In this document: positions 30,519 through 40,573 of the stretch, piece by piece
Position numbering within the stretch: position 1 is the first letter of the stretch
Layout of the letters: each line of letters starts with the position of its first letter
Assembly: GCF_014698845.1 (NCBI RefSeq)
Contig: NZ_JACJTV010000010.1
Location: 118,523 to 182,522, forward strand
Direction of reading: 5' to 3'
DNA from: Coleofasciculus sp. FACHB-1120
GTDB taxonomy: Bacteria > Cyanobacteriota > Cyanobacteriia > Cyanobacteriales > FACHB-T130
DNA length: 64,000 bases
The notes under the pieces: generated by a model
Database searches by the model: none
The model's input: only the letters and a program-made list of their open reading frames with translations
Told to the model about the DNA's origin: nothing
Made by a program: the position numbers and the translations under genes

Positions 30519-31337
30519 TTAGGAAGTAGAAACAAACCAGTCGAGAAGTTTTCGAGCAATGCTCAGTTTAGGAGGAATCAGCGGTAGATTGTCTTTACTA
30601 AACCAAGCAGCATCTTCCAATTCTTGTGGGTCGATGATAATGTCGCCACTAGCATAGGTGGCGGTGAATCCAATCATCAGCGAGTTCGGAAAAGGCCAAG
30701 GTTGCGAACCAAAATAGCGAATATCCTTCACTTCTATGCCAACTTCCTCCCGGACTTCACGCACAATTGTTTCTTCAAGTGATTCTCCCGGTTCGACAAA
30801 TCCAGCAATCAAACCGTACATTCCGGCTGGAAACCGAGCAGCACGAGCCAATAATATCTCCTCACCGCGAGAAATAAGTACAATCACCGCAGGCGACAGG
30901 CGAGGATAATTGACTAATCCACACTTAGGACAACGCTTGGCACGTTCGTTGGGTAATTGGGTTGTGGGAGCCGCACACTGTCCGCAATACTGATGGGTGC
31001 GATCCCATTCCATAATCTGAATCGCACGACTGCTGAGCGCATACAAGTCTTCGTCTAAGGTGCCGTACAATTCGCGCAGTCCTTGCAAAGTCATGCCATC
31101 AGCTATCACCGCATCTTTCGGCAGTTCCGCTGAGTAACAAGGTCTATCGTCCAACGTGCCGAGAAATTGCGATCGCACGGGTACCAAGCCAATCTCTGCC
31201 AAACTGACGAGGGTAGGAATTGTGCTGAGTGTCCCTTTCCCTCGAACCAACAGCTTATTGCCGACAAAGGCGAACCACCATGCAGGTTTAGATTGTACTG
31301 GAGGTGGAGCAATGCCGGGGATGAAGGTTCGATACAT
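30519..31337 (-). CDS. nudC: NAD(+) diphosphatase / RNA decapping Nudix hydrolase NudC
   Basis: 272 aa. A zinc site is made of Cys-118, 121, 136 and 139 (YCGQC...RCPKCG). The Nudix box GFVEPGESLEETIVREVREEVGI spans about residues 179-201, and the NudC-specific SQPWPFPNS lies at 211-219. The enzyme hydrolyses NADH/NAD(+) to NMN and AMP, and removes NAD caps from RNA. An N-terminal domain of about 100 residues (VGNKLLVRGKG, AIQIMEWDRTHQYC) is also typical. Start ATG at 31337; single gene. Confidence 0.96.
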   Translation of the reverse strand: MYRTFIPGIAPPPVQSKPAWWFAFVGNKLLVRGKGTLSTIPTLVSLAEIGLVPVRSQFLGTLDDRPCYSAELPKDAVIADGMTLQGLRELYGTLDEDLYALSSRAIQIMEWDRTHQYCGQCAAPTTQLPNERAKRCPKCGLVNYPRLSPAVIVLISRGEEILLARAARFPAGMYGLIAGFVEPGESLEETIVREVREEVGIEVKDIRYFGSQPWPFPNSLMIGFTATYASGDIIIDPQELEDAAWFSKDNLPLIPPKLSIARKLLDWFVSTS

Positions 31338-31748
31338 ATTCGAGTAGAGTGCGATCGCGTAACCTGCCTACGGCAGTCGCCTTCATCGTATCATTGCGAT
31401 CGCTTACAACATCATTTCCCCTAACAGCGGAACAATCAGCGCATAAAGTGTTATTTCGCCAGTTTTTTCAAGTTTGGGAGATGAACGATTTAACTTTGAG
31501 GGTAACTGGAAATTACTTCACATTTATTTAACAAAACCCCACAGAAGCGGGTTTCAATAGTCTGCGGAGGCGGACTTTGTTTGTATAGCCGTAATTTCTA
31601 ATCCCCAAGTATATTTGCTTGGTATTTCTGTGGCTTAGCCCAAGTCAATCTCATCCCCTGTTAACTTCAAATTCAATTTGGGAACTATAAGGGTAGCAGC
31701 CTTTCTCAAGGTTTGCTGCTCTATATAGTCTGTGCGCGGAGACCGGAA
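31338..31748. other. Intergenic region, no gene seen
   Basis: Spacer with HIP1 and a short ACCCCACAGAAGCGGG hairpin-like stretch near 31.53 kb. Possible promoter text for the kinase gene is not distinct. Confidence 0.35.
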
Positions 31749-34154
31749 ATGCAGCCGATGGCGATAAAGCAGAAATTCCCAGTTAAACTCGACCGCACTT
31801 TTTTGATAGCAGCGCTGGTAATTCCGATTGTTCACCTCTATTTGGGATACGTAGGATTATCCACCACATTTGTAAATGGTGCTTCCGTATTTTGGCCTTC
31901 ACTCGGTGTCTTTTTGGCAGCGATGCTGCTACTGGGCTATCGCGTCTGGCCGATCTTATTTGTGAGTGATTTCATTGTTAGCCATATTCTTTTTTTCCCA
32001 AACAACCTTTTAATCAGTCTGATTATTCCTGCTGTCAACCTGATTACCCCATTCAGCGGGACTTTTTTAATTAATCGCTATATCAAACGCCACAATTTTT
32101 TAGACCGATCGCAAGATGTTTTTAAATTTATCATCCTGACTATCCCCACTCCTCTGCTCAGTTCCCTTCTGGCTGCTGTCACGCTTTGCACCAGTGGAAT
32201 TGCGCCCTGGGCAGCATTTGCAGAAGTGTGTCGAACTTGGTTGGCATCAGACAGCACGGGCATTTTGGTTGTTACCCCCCTATTGCTGGCATGGTTGTCA
32301 AAATCTAAACTTTCTAGAAAATTCCACAAGCAACAAATTATCGAGTTTGTTTTTGTATTGATCTGGGTAATCGCGATCGCTTATATCGCTTTTTCAGGAG
32401 GATACCCAATCGAATATATGGTAATTCCTCCCCTGATTTGGTCGGCGTTTCGGTTTGAAGCGCGGGTATCAACGCTACTCGTACTAATTGTGTCAGCGAT
32501 CGCAGTTTTTGGAACCGTTCGCGGCTTTGGATCGTTCGCCAAACAAGCCACGCCCAACGAGTCGCTCATCCTACTGCAATCGTTTATTTGTGTGATTGCG
32601 ATTATCACATTTGTCATCTCTGCGGTGACGAGTGAAAACCGCAAGGCAGAAAGAAAACTCCGGGAAGCGAATGATGAATTAGAGCAACGAGTTGAAGAAC
32701 GGACGACTGAACTCAATGAGGCGAAAAATTCTGCCGAAGTTGCCAACCAAGCTAAAAGTGAATTTCTTGCGAACATGAGCCACGAACTACGCACCCCCCT
32801 CAACGGTGTCCTGGGATATGCTCAAGTTCTTTCTGCTGCCCCGAATCTTACCGAACAGCAACAACACGGCATCGATATTATCTATAATTGCGGCTCTCAT
32901 TTGTTAACGCTGATCGAAGACGTACTCGATCTCTCCAAAATCGAAGCGCGTAAGATGGAACTGCTTCTGAGCGATATACATCTCCCTGGCTTCCTGCAAG
33001 GAGTCGAGGAAATTTGCCGCATTCGCGCCGAGCAAAAAGGCATTCAGTTCATTTATCAACCACCTGATAATTTGCCCATTGCGATCGCAACTGACGAGAA
33101 ACGCTTGCGACAAGTGCTGCTGAATCTCTTGGGCAATGCGATTAAATTCACCGACTCCGGTAGCGTGACATTACGAGTGGAAGTGACTGAAAATTCGCAG
33201 CAACCAGCATTCTTGAGGCTTCGCTTTGCGGTTGAAGACACTGGTATTGGGATGTTACCCGAACAACTAGAGCAAATTTTCCTCCCCTTCGAGCAGGTTG
33301 GCGATACCAAGCGACAAGCAGAGGGGACTGGATTGGGACTTGCGATCGCCAAAAAAATTGTCGAGATTATGGGAGGAGACCTCTACGTTAAGAGCTTACC
33401 AAAAGTGGGTAGTACCTTTGAGTTTGAGATCGAGTGTGCTTTAGCGACGAACTGGATAGTTACCAACACCGTTTCCATCGGTCGAATTTCTGGTTATTCA
33501 GGCGATCGCAAAAGCATTTTGATTGTGGACGATCGATGGGAAAATCGCTCAGTCATGGTTAACTTGCTGCAACCCTTGGGATTTACTGTCATTGAAGCCA
33601 GCAATGGACAGGAAGGGCTGGAGAAGGCGCATCAAGTTCAACCAGATTTAATCATTACCGATCTGGTGATGCCTACCCTGAATGGTTGGGATTTTCTGGC
33701 GCGGCTGCGCCAGTCAGAAACGTTGAAAGATGTGCTAGTCCTTGTGTCATCGGCAAGTGTGTATGATGCCGATCGCCGTAAAAGCCTTGCAGCAGGCGGC
33801 AACGATTTTCTGGCTAAACCCGTGCAAGTCAAAGAGTTATATCACCTCTTGGCAAAACATCTGCAACTCGACTGGATCTATGCTGAGGCAAAACCTGTTG
33901 AACGTGCGATCGCAACCCGCTTTGCAAACGCAACCGAAATCACTGTGCCACCTCTACCTGAATTATCAACCCTACTGGAATATGCCAAGCGGGGACAAAT
34001 CAAAGGCATCCAACAAGAACTGGAACGACTTGCCCAACTAGATGACAACTATCAGATGTTTGTCAATCAATTAACTTTGTTAGTAAAAGAGTTTAATATT
34101 CGGAAAATTCGCCAATTTATCAAAGAAAATGTAGGTGGATTTTCCCATCTATAA
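31749..34154 (+). CDS. MASE1-containing hybrid sensor histidine kinase
   Basis: About 801 aa from ATG at 31749. The N-terminal 290 residues form a MASE1 integral-membrane sensor (about eight TM helices, e.g. [38 protein letters not shown], with [21 protein letters not shown]). A short coiled coil ([24 protein letters not shown]) connects to HisKA with the H-box [17 protein letters not shown] (phospho-His about 345), HATPase_c ([33 protein letters not shown]) and a C-terminal receiver ([13 protein letters not shown], phospho-acceptor Asp in [11 protein letters not shown], about residue 638). It signals through phosphorelay to the next gene. The stimulus is not predictable from MASE1. Confidence 0.92.
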   Translation: MQPMAIKQKFPVKLDRTFLIAALVIPIVHLYLGYVGLSTTFVNGASVFWPSLGVFLAAMLLLGYRVWPILFVSDFIVSHILFFPNNLLISLIIPAVNLITPFSGTFLINRYIKRHNFLDRSQDVFKFIILTIPTPLLSSLLAAVTLCTSGIAPWAAFAEVCRTWLASDSTGILVVTPLLLAWLSKSKLSRKFHKQQIIEFVFVLIWVIAIAYIAFSGGYPIEYMVIPPLIWSAFRFEARVSTLLVLIVSAIAVFGTVRGFGSFAKQATPNESLILLQSFICVIAIITFVISAVTSENRKAERKLREANDELEQRVEERTTELNEAKNSAEVANQAKSEFLANMSHELRTPLNGVLGYAQVLSAAPNLTEQQQHGIDIIYNCGSHLLTLIEDVLDLSKIEARKMELLLSDIHLPGFLQGVEEICRIRAEQKGIQFIYQPPDNLPIAIATDEKRLRQVLLNLLGNAIKFTDSGSVTLRVEVTENSQQPAFLRLRFAVEDTGIGMLPEQLEQIFLPFEQVGDTKRQAEGTGLGLAIAKKIVEIMGGDLYVKSLPKVGSTFEFEIECALATNWIVTNTVSIGRISGYSGDRKSILIVDDRWENRSVMVNLLQPLGFTVIEASNGQEGLEKAHQVQPDLIITDLVMPTLNGWDFLARLRQSETLKDVLVLVSSASVYDADRRKSLAAGGNDFLAKPVQVKELYHLLAKHLQLDWIYAEAKPVERAIATRFANATEITVPPLPELSTLLEYAKRGQIKGIQQELERLAQLDDNYQMFVNQLTLLVKEFNIRKIRQFIKENVGGFSHL

Positions 34155-34201
34155 ATACATCAGATAATGTACCCTAATTTGACCGCAGGAGCAATTAAGA
34201 A

Positions 34202-35518
34202 ATGTCAATTAATTCCGGTCACGAAATTATTTTAGTCATTGATGATAACCCAACCAATCTAGAAGTACTTCATAATGCTTTGGGTTCTTTTGGCTATGAA
34301 ATTTTGGTAGAAATGGATGGTTTTAGTGGAATCGAGCAAGCCAGAAGCTATCTGCCAGACTTGATTTTGCTAGATGTCCAGATGCCAGGAATTGATGGAT
34401 TTGAAACCTGCCGTAAATTGCAGGCAGATCCATCTACAAAAAGTATCCCAGTAATTTTTATGACGGCGCTGACTGATACCACAGACAAGGTGAAGGGGTT
34501 ACAGTTAGGAGCCGTAGATTATATTACAAAACCGTTTCGTCAAGAAGAAGCACTTGCCCGGATTCAAACCCATTTAAAAATTCGACGTTTGAGCTTAGAA
34601 CTCGAACAACAAAAAAAAGAACTTGAACAAGTTGTTCAAAACCGCACGGCTGAATTAACCTGCACCCTGCAAGAATTGAAGAAGACACAATTGCAGTTAA
34701 TTCAGAATGAAAAGCTGTCTACAATTGGTCAGTTAGTTTCTGGGATTGCTCATGAAATCAATAATCCCGTTGGTTGTATTACTGGCAATTTAGAGCAAGC
34801 GACGCTTGCTGTTAAAGATGCAGTTGATTATATCCGTCTTTATCAAACTAAGTTCCCTAATCCTGGCATAGAAATTGAACAGAAAGCCGAAGAGATTGAG
34901 CTTGAATATCTTCTAGACGATTTACCGAAAATGTTCTTCTCTATGCAGACAGGAATCGAGCGAATCCGCAACATTAGTACATCGCTCAGAACCTTCTCGC
35001 GTGCTGATGTAGATTTCAAGGTATCAGTGAACATTCATGATGGGCTTGAGAGTACCCTGATGATTTTGCAACATCGCTTGAAAGCTCACGATTATCGTCC
35101 GGCAATTCAAGTCATTAAAAAATATGGTGAAATTCCTAAGGTTGAGTGTTATTTAGGACAACTCAATCAGGTCTTCATGAATATTTTGGCAAATGCAATT
35201 GATGCTTTGGAAGAAGCAAACCAGGGGCACACTTATGAAGGTATTAAAGCAAATCCTAACCAAATTATCGTTAAAACCCAAATGAAAGATGAACATCAGG
35301 TTGCAATCCGAATTGCAGATAATGGGAGGGGCATGACGAAAGATATCCAGCACCGCATCTTTGACCATCTATTTACGACCAAACCCGTTGGAAAAGGAAC
35401 AGGTTTAGGATTAACGATTGCTCATCAAATTATTGTTGAAAAGCATGGAGGAACGATTGAAGTAAATTCGGAATTGGGACAAGGCACAGAGTTTATCATC
35501 ACACTTCCAATTGTGTAA
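34202..35518 (+). CDS. Response regulator-histidine kinase hybrid
   Basis: 438 aa: receiver first (IILVIDDNPTNLEVL, phospho-acceptor Asp-58 in LPDLILLDVQMPG, Lys-110 in YITKPF), then a coiled coil (QQKKELEQVVQNRTAELTCTLQELKKTQLQL), then a kinase core with H-box GQLVSGIAHEINNPVGCITGN (His-184) and HATPase_c (ILANAIDALEEAN, DNGRGM, GKGTGLGLTIAHQI). It lies 47 bp after the MASE1 kinase and is surely part of the same operon; the two make a phosphorelay. No DNA-binding domain, so the final output is elsewhere. Confidence 0.92.
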   Translation: MSINSGHEIILVIDDNPTNLEVLHNALGSFGYEILVEMDGFSGIEQARSYLPDLILLDVQMPGIDGFETCRKLQADPSTKSIPVIFMTALTDTTDKVKGLQLGAVDYITKPFRQEEALARIQTHLKIRRLSLELEQQKKELEQVVQNRTAELTCTLQELKKTQLQLIQNEKLSTIGQLVSGIAHEINNPVGCITGNLEQATLAVKDAVDYIRLYQTKFPNPGIEIEQKAEEIELEYLLDDLPKMFFSMQTGIERIRNISTSLRTFSRADVDFKVSVNIHDGLESTLMILQHRLKAHDYRPAIQVIKKYGEIPKVECYLGQLNQVFMNILANAIDALEEANQGHTYEGIKANPNQIIVKTQMKDEHQVAIRIADNGRGMTKDIQHRIFDHLFTTKPVGKGTGLGLTIAHQIIVEKHGGTIEVNSELGQGTEFIITLPIV

Positions 35519-35813
35519 TCTAGTCTCTAAAACTACATCAGATTAATTAATGCCTCAATCAGCTCTAGTTTTGACCCTAAAATTTTGACCATAAAATTAT
35601 GAGTGAGACAGGTGCTGTTAAGGTGGCAATAATTTTGAGAGAAGCTTGTAGTTCTTGGATAGCGATCGCCTGGTTAATGATAATGTTAACCAGTTGAGCT
35701 GTGGGTAACAGAAGCCTCCCCTGGATTGCATATACACATCTGTTCATACAATCTTGTTTCTTACCACTGGCAAGGATGCGAAATGGATGCAACGCCTGCC
35801 AGTGGTAAAGAAT
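35519..35813. other. Spacer between convergent genes with terminator-like hairpin
   Basis: A 12-bp inverted repeat TTACCACTGGCA/TGCCAGTGGTAA at 35761-35808 with a 24-nt loop lies just past the stop of the MFS gene. It is probably a bidirectional terminator. A 71-codon frame inside the spacer lacks support. Confidence 0.5.
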
Positions 35814-36992
35814 TCAAAAAAGCGCAATCAGTAGGGCAATGGGTGCTGCAAGTAACATCCACATCGTAGGTTGCAAACCATACTGTTGAGCAACCAAACC
35901 CAATGCAAACGGCGCTAAACCACCCACCAAACCTGCCAGGTTGTTGAGCGTCATGACGGTTCCGCTCTGCCCCGGCATCGCTGTGTACAATTGCCCCTGG
36001 AGAATAGAGTACCATCCCGAATTAAGGAGGCCCAGGAAGCCAAGAATGACTAGCTTGAGATTGATATTGGGTGCAACCAAAAAAGCTGGATAAAGACACA
36101 AAACAAGGATGGCGCTAACCTTCAAATAAGCAAGTCCTTGCACTCGTTCGAGTAAGGGAATTAGGAGGAAATCTCCCAATAAGCCAAACCCCAACCAGAC
36201 TGTGAGAGCAAAACTCGCTTGTGTGTTGTTTACACCTACTACATCAACAAAATACAGCGCCAAAAAGCCACTCAAAACATCCAGCATTAAATCGGAAAAT
36301 TGCAACAATGTTAACCAACGCAACACGTTACCTCGTTTTAAGCTTTGGATGGCATAACGGATGCCATCTTTGAAGCTGTGCGTGGGTTGATCAACATCAC
36401 CGGATGCCGTTGGAGTTGCGATTGGATACTGCCACAACATTCCTACAAGTAATACCGTCAGTACTGCCAATAGTAAAAACACACTCCGCCAACTTTGATG
36501 GAATGCGATCGCACCCGCTAAAGCCAAAGGTCCCAGGACATTGCCAAGCGAACCCGCTAATCCCCACCGTGCCATGTTTTGCTCGTGGCGAGTCGGTTCC
36601 ATGTCCATCAGCGTCGCCTGGGAAAGACTGACAAAGGCACCGGATGCAGGATAAAACAGCACAAAGGCTGCTAACAGCCAGGAAAAGTTATCGCTAAGGG
36701 AGATGAGGAGTAATGCGATCGCAAAACCAACGCCTCCCCCCAAAATCAATTGCCGTCGCTGTCCAATATCTGCCCAAATTCCCAGAATTGGCTCTATCAG
36801 GCTGCTGATTGTATTGGGTATGGTCAGTAACAGTCCAACTTGCAGGTAAGAAAGATGCAGGTCATTGCGAATCAATGGATACGCAGCACCCCGGACTCCA
36901 TCCACCAGTTCGTCTAATAGCTCAATGACCAGGAAGATCATCGTTAACAAAATGACAGTCCTGGTCGTTTTGTTTTTACTATCCAATGACAT
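35814..36992 (-). CDS. Major facilitator superfamily transporter
   Basis: 392 aa with about 12 transmembrane helices. The MFS loop-2 motif appears as GIWADIGQRRQLILGGGVGFAIALL. Other segments: IFLVIELLDELVDGVRGAAYPLI (TM1), LLAAFVLFYPASGAFVSLSQATLMD, SWRSVFLLLAVLTVLLVGMLW, GFLGLLNSGWYSILQGQLYTAMPGQSGTV. It resembles proton-coupled efflux permeases of the sugar or drug type; the substrate is not predictable. Start ATG at 36992. Convergent with the phosphorelay operon. Confidence 0.9.
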   Translation of the reverse strand: MSLDSKNKTTRTVILLTMIFLVIELLDELVDGVRGAAYPLIRNDLHLSYLQVGLLLTIPNTISSLIEPILGIWADIGQRRQLILGGGVGFAIALLLISLSDNFSWLLAAFVLFYPASGAFVSLSQATLMDMEPTRHEQNMARWGLAGSLGNVLGPLALAGAIAFHQSWRSVFLLLAVLTVLLVGMLWQYPIATPTASGDVDQPTHSFKDGIRYAIQSLKRGNVLRWLTLLQFSDLMLDVLSGFLALYFVDVVGVNNTQASFALTVWLGFGLLGDFLLIPLLERVQGLAYLKVSAILVLCLYPAFLVAPNINLKLVILGFLGLLNSGWYSILQGQLYTAMPGQSGTVMTLNNLAGLVGGLAPFALGLVAQQYGLQPTMWMLLAAPIALLIALF

Positions 36993-37484
36993 CGTGAAAT
37001 TCTCCCATCCTCAAAATTTGAACACCAGCGCAACATCTTCAAGGGCGTTGGCGAAAGGAGGGGGAATCCACGAACAGACTCTCCGCCTTAGTTGTAAGGC
37101 GAATCGCGGGTTGGATTGAGTTCTAGAAGCTTACCAGGGAGGAAAAATCATAGAGGTGAAGGGCAAAGAAAGGACTTGCAAATACGTCTGTAGCCTATTG
37201 TAGGCATAACAGAAGAGATTGTGTTCTTGACGGGTTGAAACTCTACAGACTAAAAAGCTTGCAACAACACACAGATACTATCGAGGTGATTGGAATAATA
37301 TATGAACAGAATCTACACAATATGCCAATTTAGGGAGTTAGACAGATAAGAGCTGTCTAATCATGAGTTGAGCAACTAAGTTATCGATAAAGACAGTATT
37401 CCGAGATTTCTGGTTGGAGGTTCAAGGTTCAATTTACAAATTTTTTTTTTGAGCTAATGTACCGAGGACTGTTCAGAGCAGATT
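36993..37484. other. Intergenic region upstream of the MFS gene
   Basis: GC-rich text near 37.04-37.10 kb (AAGGCGGAGAGTC on the minus strand with GGATTCCCCC) could form a leader structure for the MFS gene, but it matches no riboswitch class I know. AT-rich from 37.2 kb. No gene is supported. Confidence 0.35.
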
Positions 37485-38372
37485 CTATAGTCCGTCATCA
37501 TGCTCACCTTCACCATAATATTTTAAAAATCTGAGCTTTTTGTTAACGTACTTGTAGTGAATTCTTGTTGAGGAGGGCCGTTGAGTCACCCTGAAACGAT
37601 ATTCTTTCCTTTGTACCAAATATTCATCTTGCAGATATGAGTCTTTCGCTGCTTCTTGCTTGTTTAACGTTAACCTTCTTGCGGTGTATTCAATGATATA
37701 TTCTCTATGATTTTGAACTTTTACAAGATCTTTTAAGAATGTATTTGAAAATTCATATTCATAAAGGGGTTCTCTGTTCAATTTCTTAAACATAATCTTT
37801 AAGGCTTCGTTAAACTTTTCAATTTCATTTACACTATCAGGCCAGTAATCTGATGCTAGATTGACACAATCAAGCCATTCTCTTGGCTCGGCTATAACCA
37901 AAGGAATTATCTGAAAGGAGTGACAATCGCATAAAAAAAGGTAATCTTCTTTCAACCTATTGACACTCAAGCAAAAATACACATTTTCATTTCTGTCAAT
38001 TACTATATGCATTAAATCCAAAAAAGCAAGTAAGGTTAAATCTCCAAGATTGCTACAGTCTAAATCGGGTTGAACCAAACACGAAGTTAAGTTTTTAGTG
38101 TTTTGAATACATTCCTTTGCATTATTAAAAGCTCTATATATAACTTGTACTATTTGCAAATTCCAATCTCTATTTAGTCGCCAAGGCGGTAATTGCGGAG
38201 AATCCCAAAGTAGCTTTTCTAGGTCATCTGTCCAATATATTTTTGTAATTCGATAATTATTGATATAATCTAAATTTTCCAGCAAATGTTGCAAGAAGTT
38301 ATCTCTCTGCTCTAAATCTTGCCAATCAGGTTCAGATATAAACAAATTACCAGGATCAAAAACTGTTCTCAT
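37485..38372 (-). CDS. Companion protein of DUF3696 ATPase (candidate effector)
   Basis: 295 aa, 10 bp downstream of the ATPase gene and clearly co-transcribed. I do not recognise a named family. Most of the length is mixed alpha/beta with three cysteines and many aromatics (LQHLLENLDYINNYRITKIYWTDDLEKLLWDSPQLPPWRLN). The C-terminal end is strongly patterned: RFRVTQRPSSTRIHYKYV, NKKLRFLKYYGEGEHDDGL. It looks like a small basic C-terminal RNase- or RelE-like motif, where Arg, His and Tyr would be catalytic. Its low GC content and pairing with an ATPase suggest an effector of a defence system (inference). Confidence 0.6.
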   Translation of the reverse strand: MRTVFDPGNLFISEPDWQDLEQRDNFLQHLLENLDYINNYRITKIYWTDDLEKLLWDSPQLPPWRLNRDWNLQIVQVIYRAFNNAKECIQNTKNLTSCLVQPDLDCSNLGDLTLLAFLDLMHIVIDRNENVYFCLSVNRLKEDYLFLCDCHSFQIIPLVIAEPREWLDCVNLASDYWPDSVNEIEKFNEALKIMFKKLNREPLYEYEFSNTFLKDLVKVQNHREYIIEYTARRLTLNKQEAAKDSYLQDEYLVQRKEYRFRVTQRPSSTRIHYKYVNKKLRFLKYYGEGEHDDGL

Positions 38373-38381
38373 AACTTCTTT

Positions 38382-39908
38382 CTATTTTGCATTTTTACTG
38401 CTATTGGCTCTAGAAATTTGTCGCTTCCTTAGCCCTGCTTTTAGAATATTTTCCTGTTCTAATGCCGCTTGATCAAAAAAGTCTACAGGCCAGTTGGTAA
38501 TCCCAAAATTTTCATCAATACATATTTCTTCATAAGTAGAACCAGAATCATTTGCACTAATAAAATAAATTCCAATCAAGTTCTTTAATACACCTATTTC
38601 ATCCTCTACAATTCTTCTAACCAATCTATTTATAATATGATCGCTATGGGTTTCAACCATTACTTTCTTACCGGATTGAGCTAGCGCAATAAAGTAATCA
38701 GCTAACTGCATTTGAAGGTTAGGATGCAAATGAATTTCTGGTTGTTCAAGCAAGAGAGTATTTCGAGGTGGCATCCTTAGTCCTTCTAAAATGATTGGAA
38801 ATATTTGACTTACCCCAAAGCCTACATCAGCAATACTAACGCGAGTTCTAGAGGCAGAGCTTGAGTTAAGATCCAAATAAACAATTTCATTTTTAAGTTC
38901 AGATTTAAATCCTCTTATATTCATCAAATCCAACCACTCTTGCACAGCAGCAGACAAGGTTAATTCTCTCTTCTGTTTAAAGGAGTTGGTTTTTTTATCG
39001 TAAAAATAATGATTGGAAACACTCTTATCTTGATCGATTAAATAGATATAAGCAGCATTCTCTCCTTTGATACCAATTTCTGTAATTTCATCCTCATATA
39101 TGTATCTTCTAGATGGTTCCTCTCTCAAAGGTCCCAAATAACTGTATGAGGAAAAAATAGTTTGGAGTAGATTACTTATTCTATAAGTAGAAAATGAAAT
39201 ATCTGATAAACTGACATGTTTTTCGGAATCATTTTCAACCGAGATAGGTCCGATAGAAAACAAACTAGTAAACTTGATTTTTGCAGACGGTATTTCACCC
39301 GTGTTAACTAATTCTTCACGGCTAATTCTATTTCTTAAGTTTTTCCAATTAATTGTGTAAAAATCATTATCGATGAGCTTTATATCAATGAAAGCACCTG
39401 GTATTTTTTGATTGTCAGAACCTAAGGCTTCAATGCTAAACTGAAATTGCTCGACAGTTATTGTTTTAATATAACTTTTCCTCTTACTTTTTGCTTTAGG
39501 CAATTTTAATACTACTTTGGTATAAATTGAGATATCATGAGTTTGAGGCAAATTTCTTCTAGGAAAAAGCTCTCTAAGCGAAAAGCTCAATGGAATAGAA
39601 TTTGCTCTAGATGCTGACCTGCGATCTTCTTTGGTTATCTTAAAATTAAGCTCAAAAATTAACCTATTATCTAAATCTTTTTCAAAAATTATATTTTCAA
39701 ATGAACCCAGATGTACTAATCTTCCATTAAGTAAAATAATTTGATTTGGCTTTTGGCTTTCGATAGTTTGCTTTAGCAAAAGAATACTTTGTAGGATAGA
39801 ACTCTTCCCACAGCTATTAGTTCCGCACAAAATAGTAATTGGTTTAACATTTAAATTTTCTAGGTTGTTAAATCCCTTGAAGTTTCTCAAAGAAATAGTT
39901 TCTAGCAT
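38382..39908 (-). CDS. AAA-type (ABC/RecF-like) ATPase with DUF3696
   Basis: 508 aa from ATG at 39908, preferred over an earlier ATG since MLETISLRNFKGFNNLENL is the canonical start of this family. Walker A ITILCGTNSCGKSSILQSILLL (about residue 26-47), signature region SIADVGFGVSQIFPIIL, Walker B NTLLLEQPEIHLHPNLQ, H-loop MVETHSDHIINRLVRRI. DUF3696 at the C-terminus (YEEICIDENFGITNWPVDFFDQAALEQENIL). Such ATPases occur with nuclease or toxin partners in defence islands. The 295-aa gene follows at once. Compositional shift (AT-rich) supports acquisition. Confidence 0.88.
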   Translation of the reverse strand: MLETISLRNFKGFNNLENLNVKPITILCGTNSCGKSSILQSILLLKQTIESQKPNQIILLNGRLVHLGSFENIIFEKDLDNRLIFELNFKITKEDRRSASRANSIPLSFSLRELFPRRNLPQTHDISIYTKVVLKLPKAKSKRKSYIKTITVEQFQFSIEALGSDNQKIPGAFIDIKLIDNDFYTINWKNLRNRISREELVNTGEIPSAKIKFTSLFSIGPISVENDSEKHVSLSDISFSTYRISNLLQTIFSSYSYLGPLREEPSRRYIYEDEITEIGIKGENAAYIYLIDQDKSVSNHYFYDKKTNSFKQKRELTLSAAVQEWLDLMNIRGFKSELKNEIVYLDLNSSSASRTRVSIADVGFGVSQIFPIILEGLRMPPRNTLLLEQPEIHLHPNLQMQLADYFIALAQSGKKVMVETHSDHIINRLVRRIVEDEIGVLKNLIGIYFISANDSGSTYEEICIDENFGITNWPVDFFDQAALEQENILKAGLRKRQISRANSSKNAK

Positions 39909-39970
39909 ATATTTTACCTTCAAGTCTCTTTGCCACTCAATCAAGTATACTCTTTGCCATTTCTATGGCT

Positions 39971-40057
39971 GTAGTCGAGGCAGGTTAACAACCGACACAT
40001 CGGACGGACAAACACCGCTAGTGGGGGTGTCCGAGATTATCTGCCGACGTTGACTAC
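39971..40057. repeat. Long imperfect hairpin, 87 nt
   Basis: Outer arms GTAGTC...GACTAC and GGCAG...CTGCC, inner stem GGACA-ACACC/GGGTGTCC. It stands in the spacer between the defence-like pair and the ArsR operon. It could be a structured RNA, a MITE-like relic or an attachment site. Confidence 0.5.
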
Positions 40058-40228
40058 AAACGCTTAGCATCCTGCAAATCCTGTCCTGCTTCTATCTGAG
40101 CATAACAGCGACTGTCAGGGCATACCCCACTGCACTGTAATAGTCCAAGCGATCGCTTAAATCAGCACTTGACATTCTTGGATAGTTTATTTAACCTTTT
40201 AATTAATTAACTGTATGGTTAAATAAGA

Positions 40229-40573
40229 GTGTCTTCCGATCAACTGAGCGTCACCTTTGCCGCCCTTGCCGATCCCACCCGGCGTGCAATCCTGGCTCAC
40301 CTTGCCAAGGGTGAGGCATCGGTTACTGAGTTAGCAGAACCTTTTGAGATGAGCCTTCCTGCCATTTCCAAGCATCTCAAGGTGCTGGAGCGTGCCGGAC
40401 TGATCGCGCGGGGTCGGGAGGCTCAATGGCGACCCTGCCAGATCAAAGCGCAGCCACTCAAGGACGCAATGGATTGGATCGAGCAATATCGCCAATTTTG
40501 GGAAGAGAGACTTGATCGGCTGGATGATTACCTGCACGAGTTACAAACCCAGGAGAAACAAGATGGGCAATAG
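40229..40573 (+). CDS. ArsR family transcriptional regulator
   Basis: 114 aa with a GTG start. The winged-helix core reads TFAALADPTRRAILAHLAKGEASVTELAEPFEMSLPAISKHLKVLERAGLIARGREAQWRPC. No metal-binding cysteine motif (CVC) is visible, so it is of the SdpR/YczG-like type found before SRPBCC genes rather than a metal sensor. It overlaps the next gene by 11 bp and probably represses the operon. Confidence 0.93.
   Translation: MSSDQLSVTFAALADPTRRAILAHLAKGEASVTELAEPFEMSLPAISKHLKVLERAGLIARGREAQWRPCQIKAQPLKDAMDWIEQYRQFWEERLDRLDDYLHELQTQEKQDGQ

Noticed and set aside
35577..35792. 71-aa minus-strand frame between the kinase and MFS genes
   Set aside because: No ribosome-binding site, no family, and it covers one arm of the terminator-like hairpin.
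36993..37140. Riboswitch in front of the MFS gene
   Set aside because: GC-rich leader but no match to a class I know (yybP-ykoY, guanidine, cobalamin).
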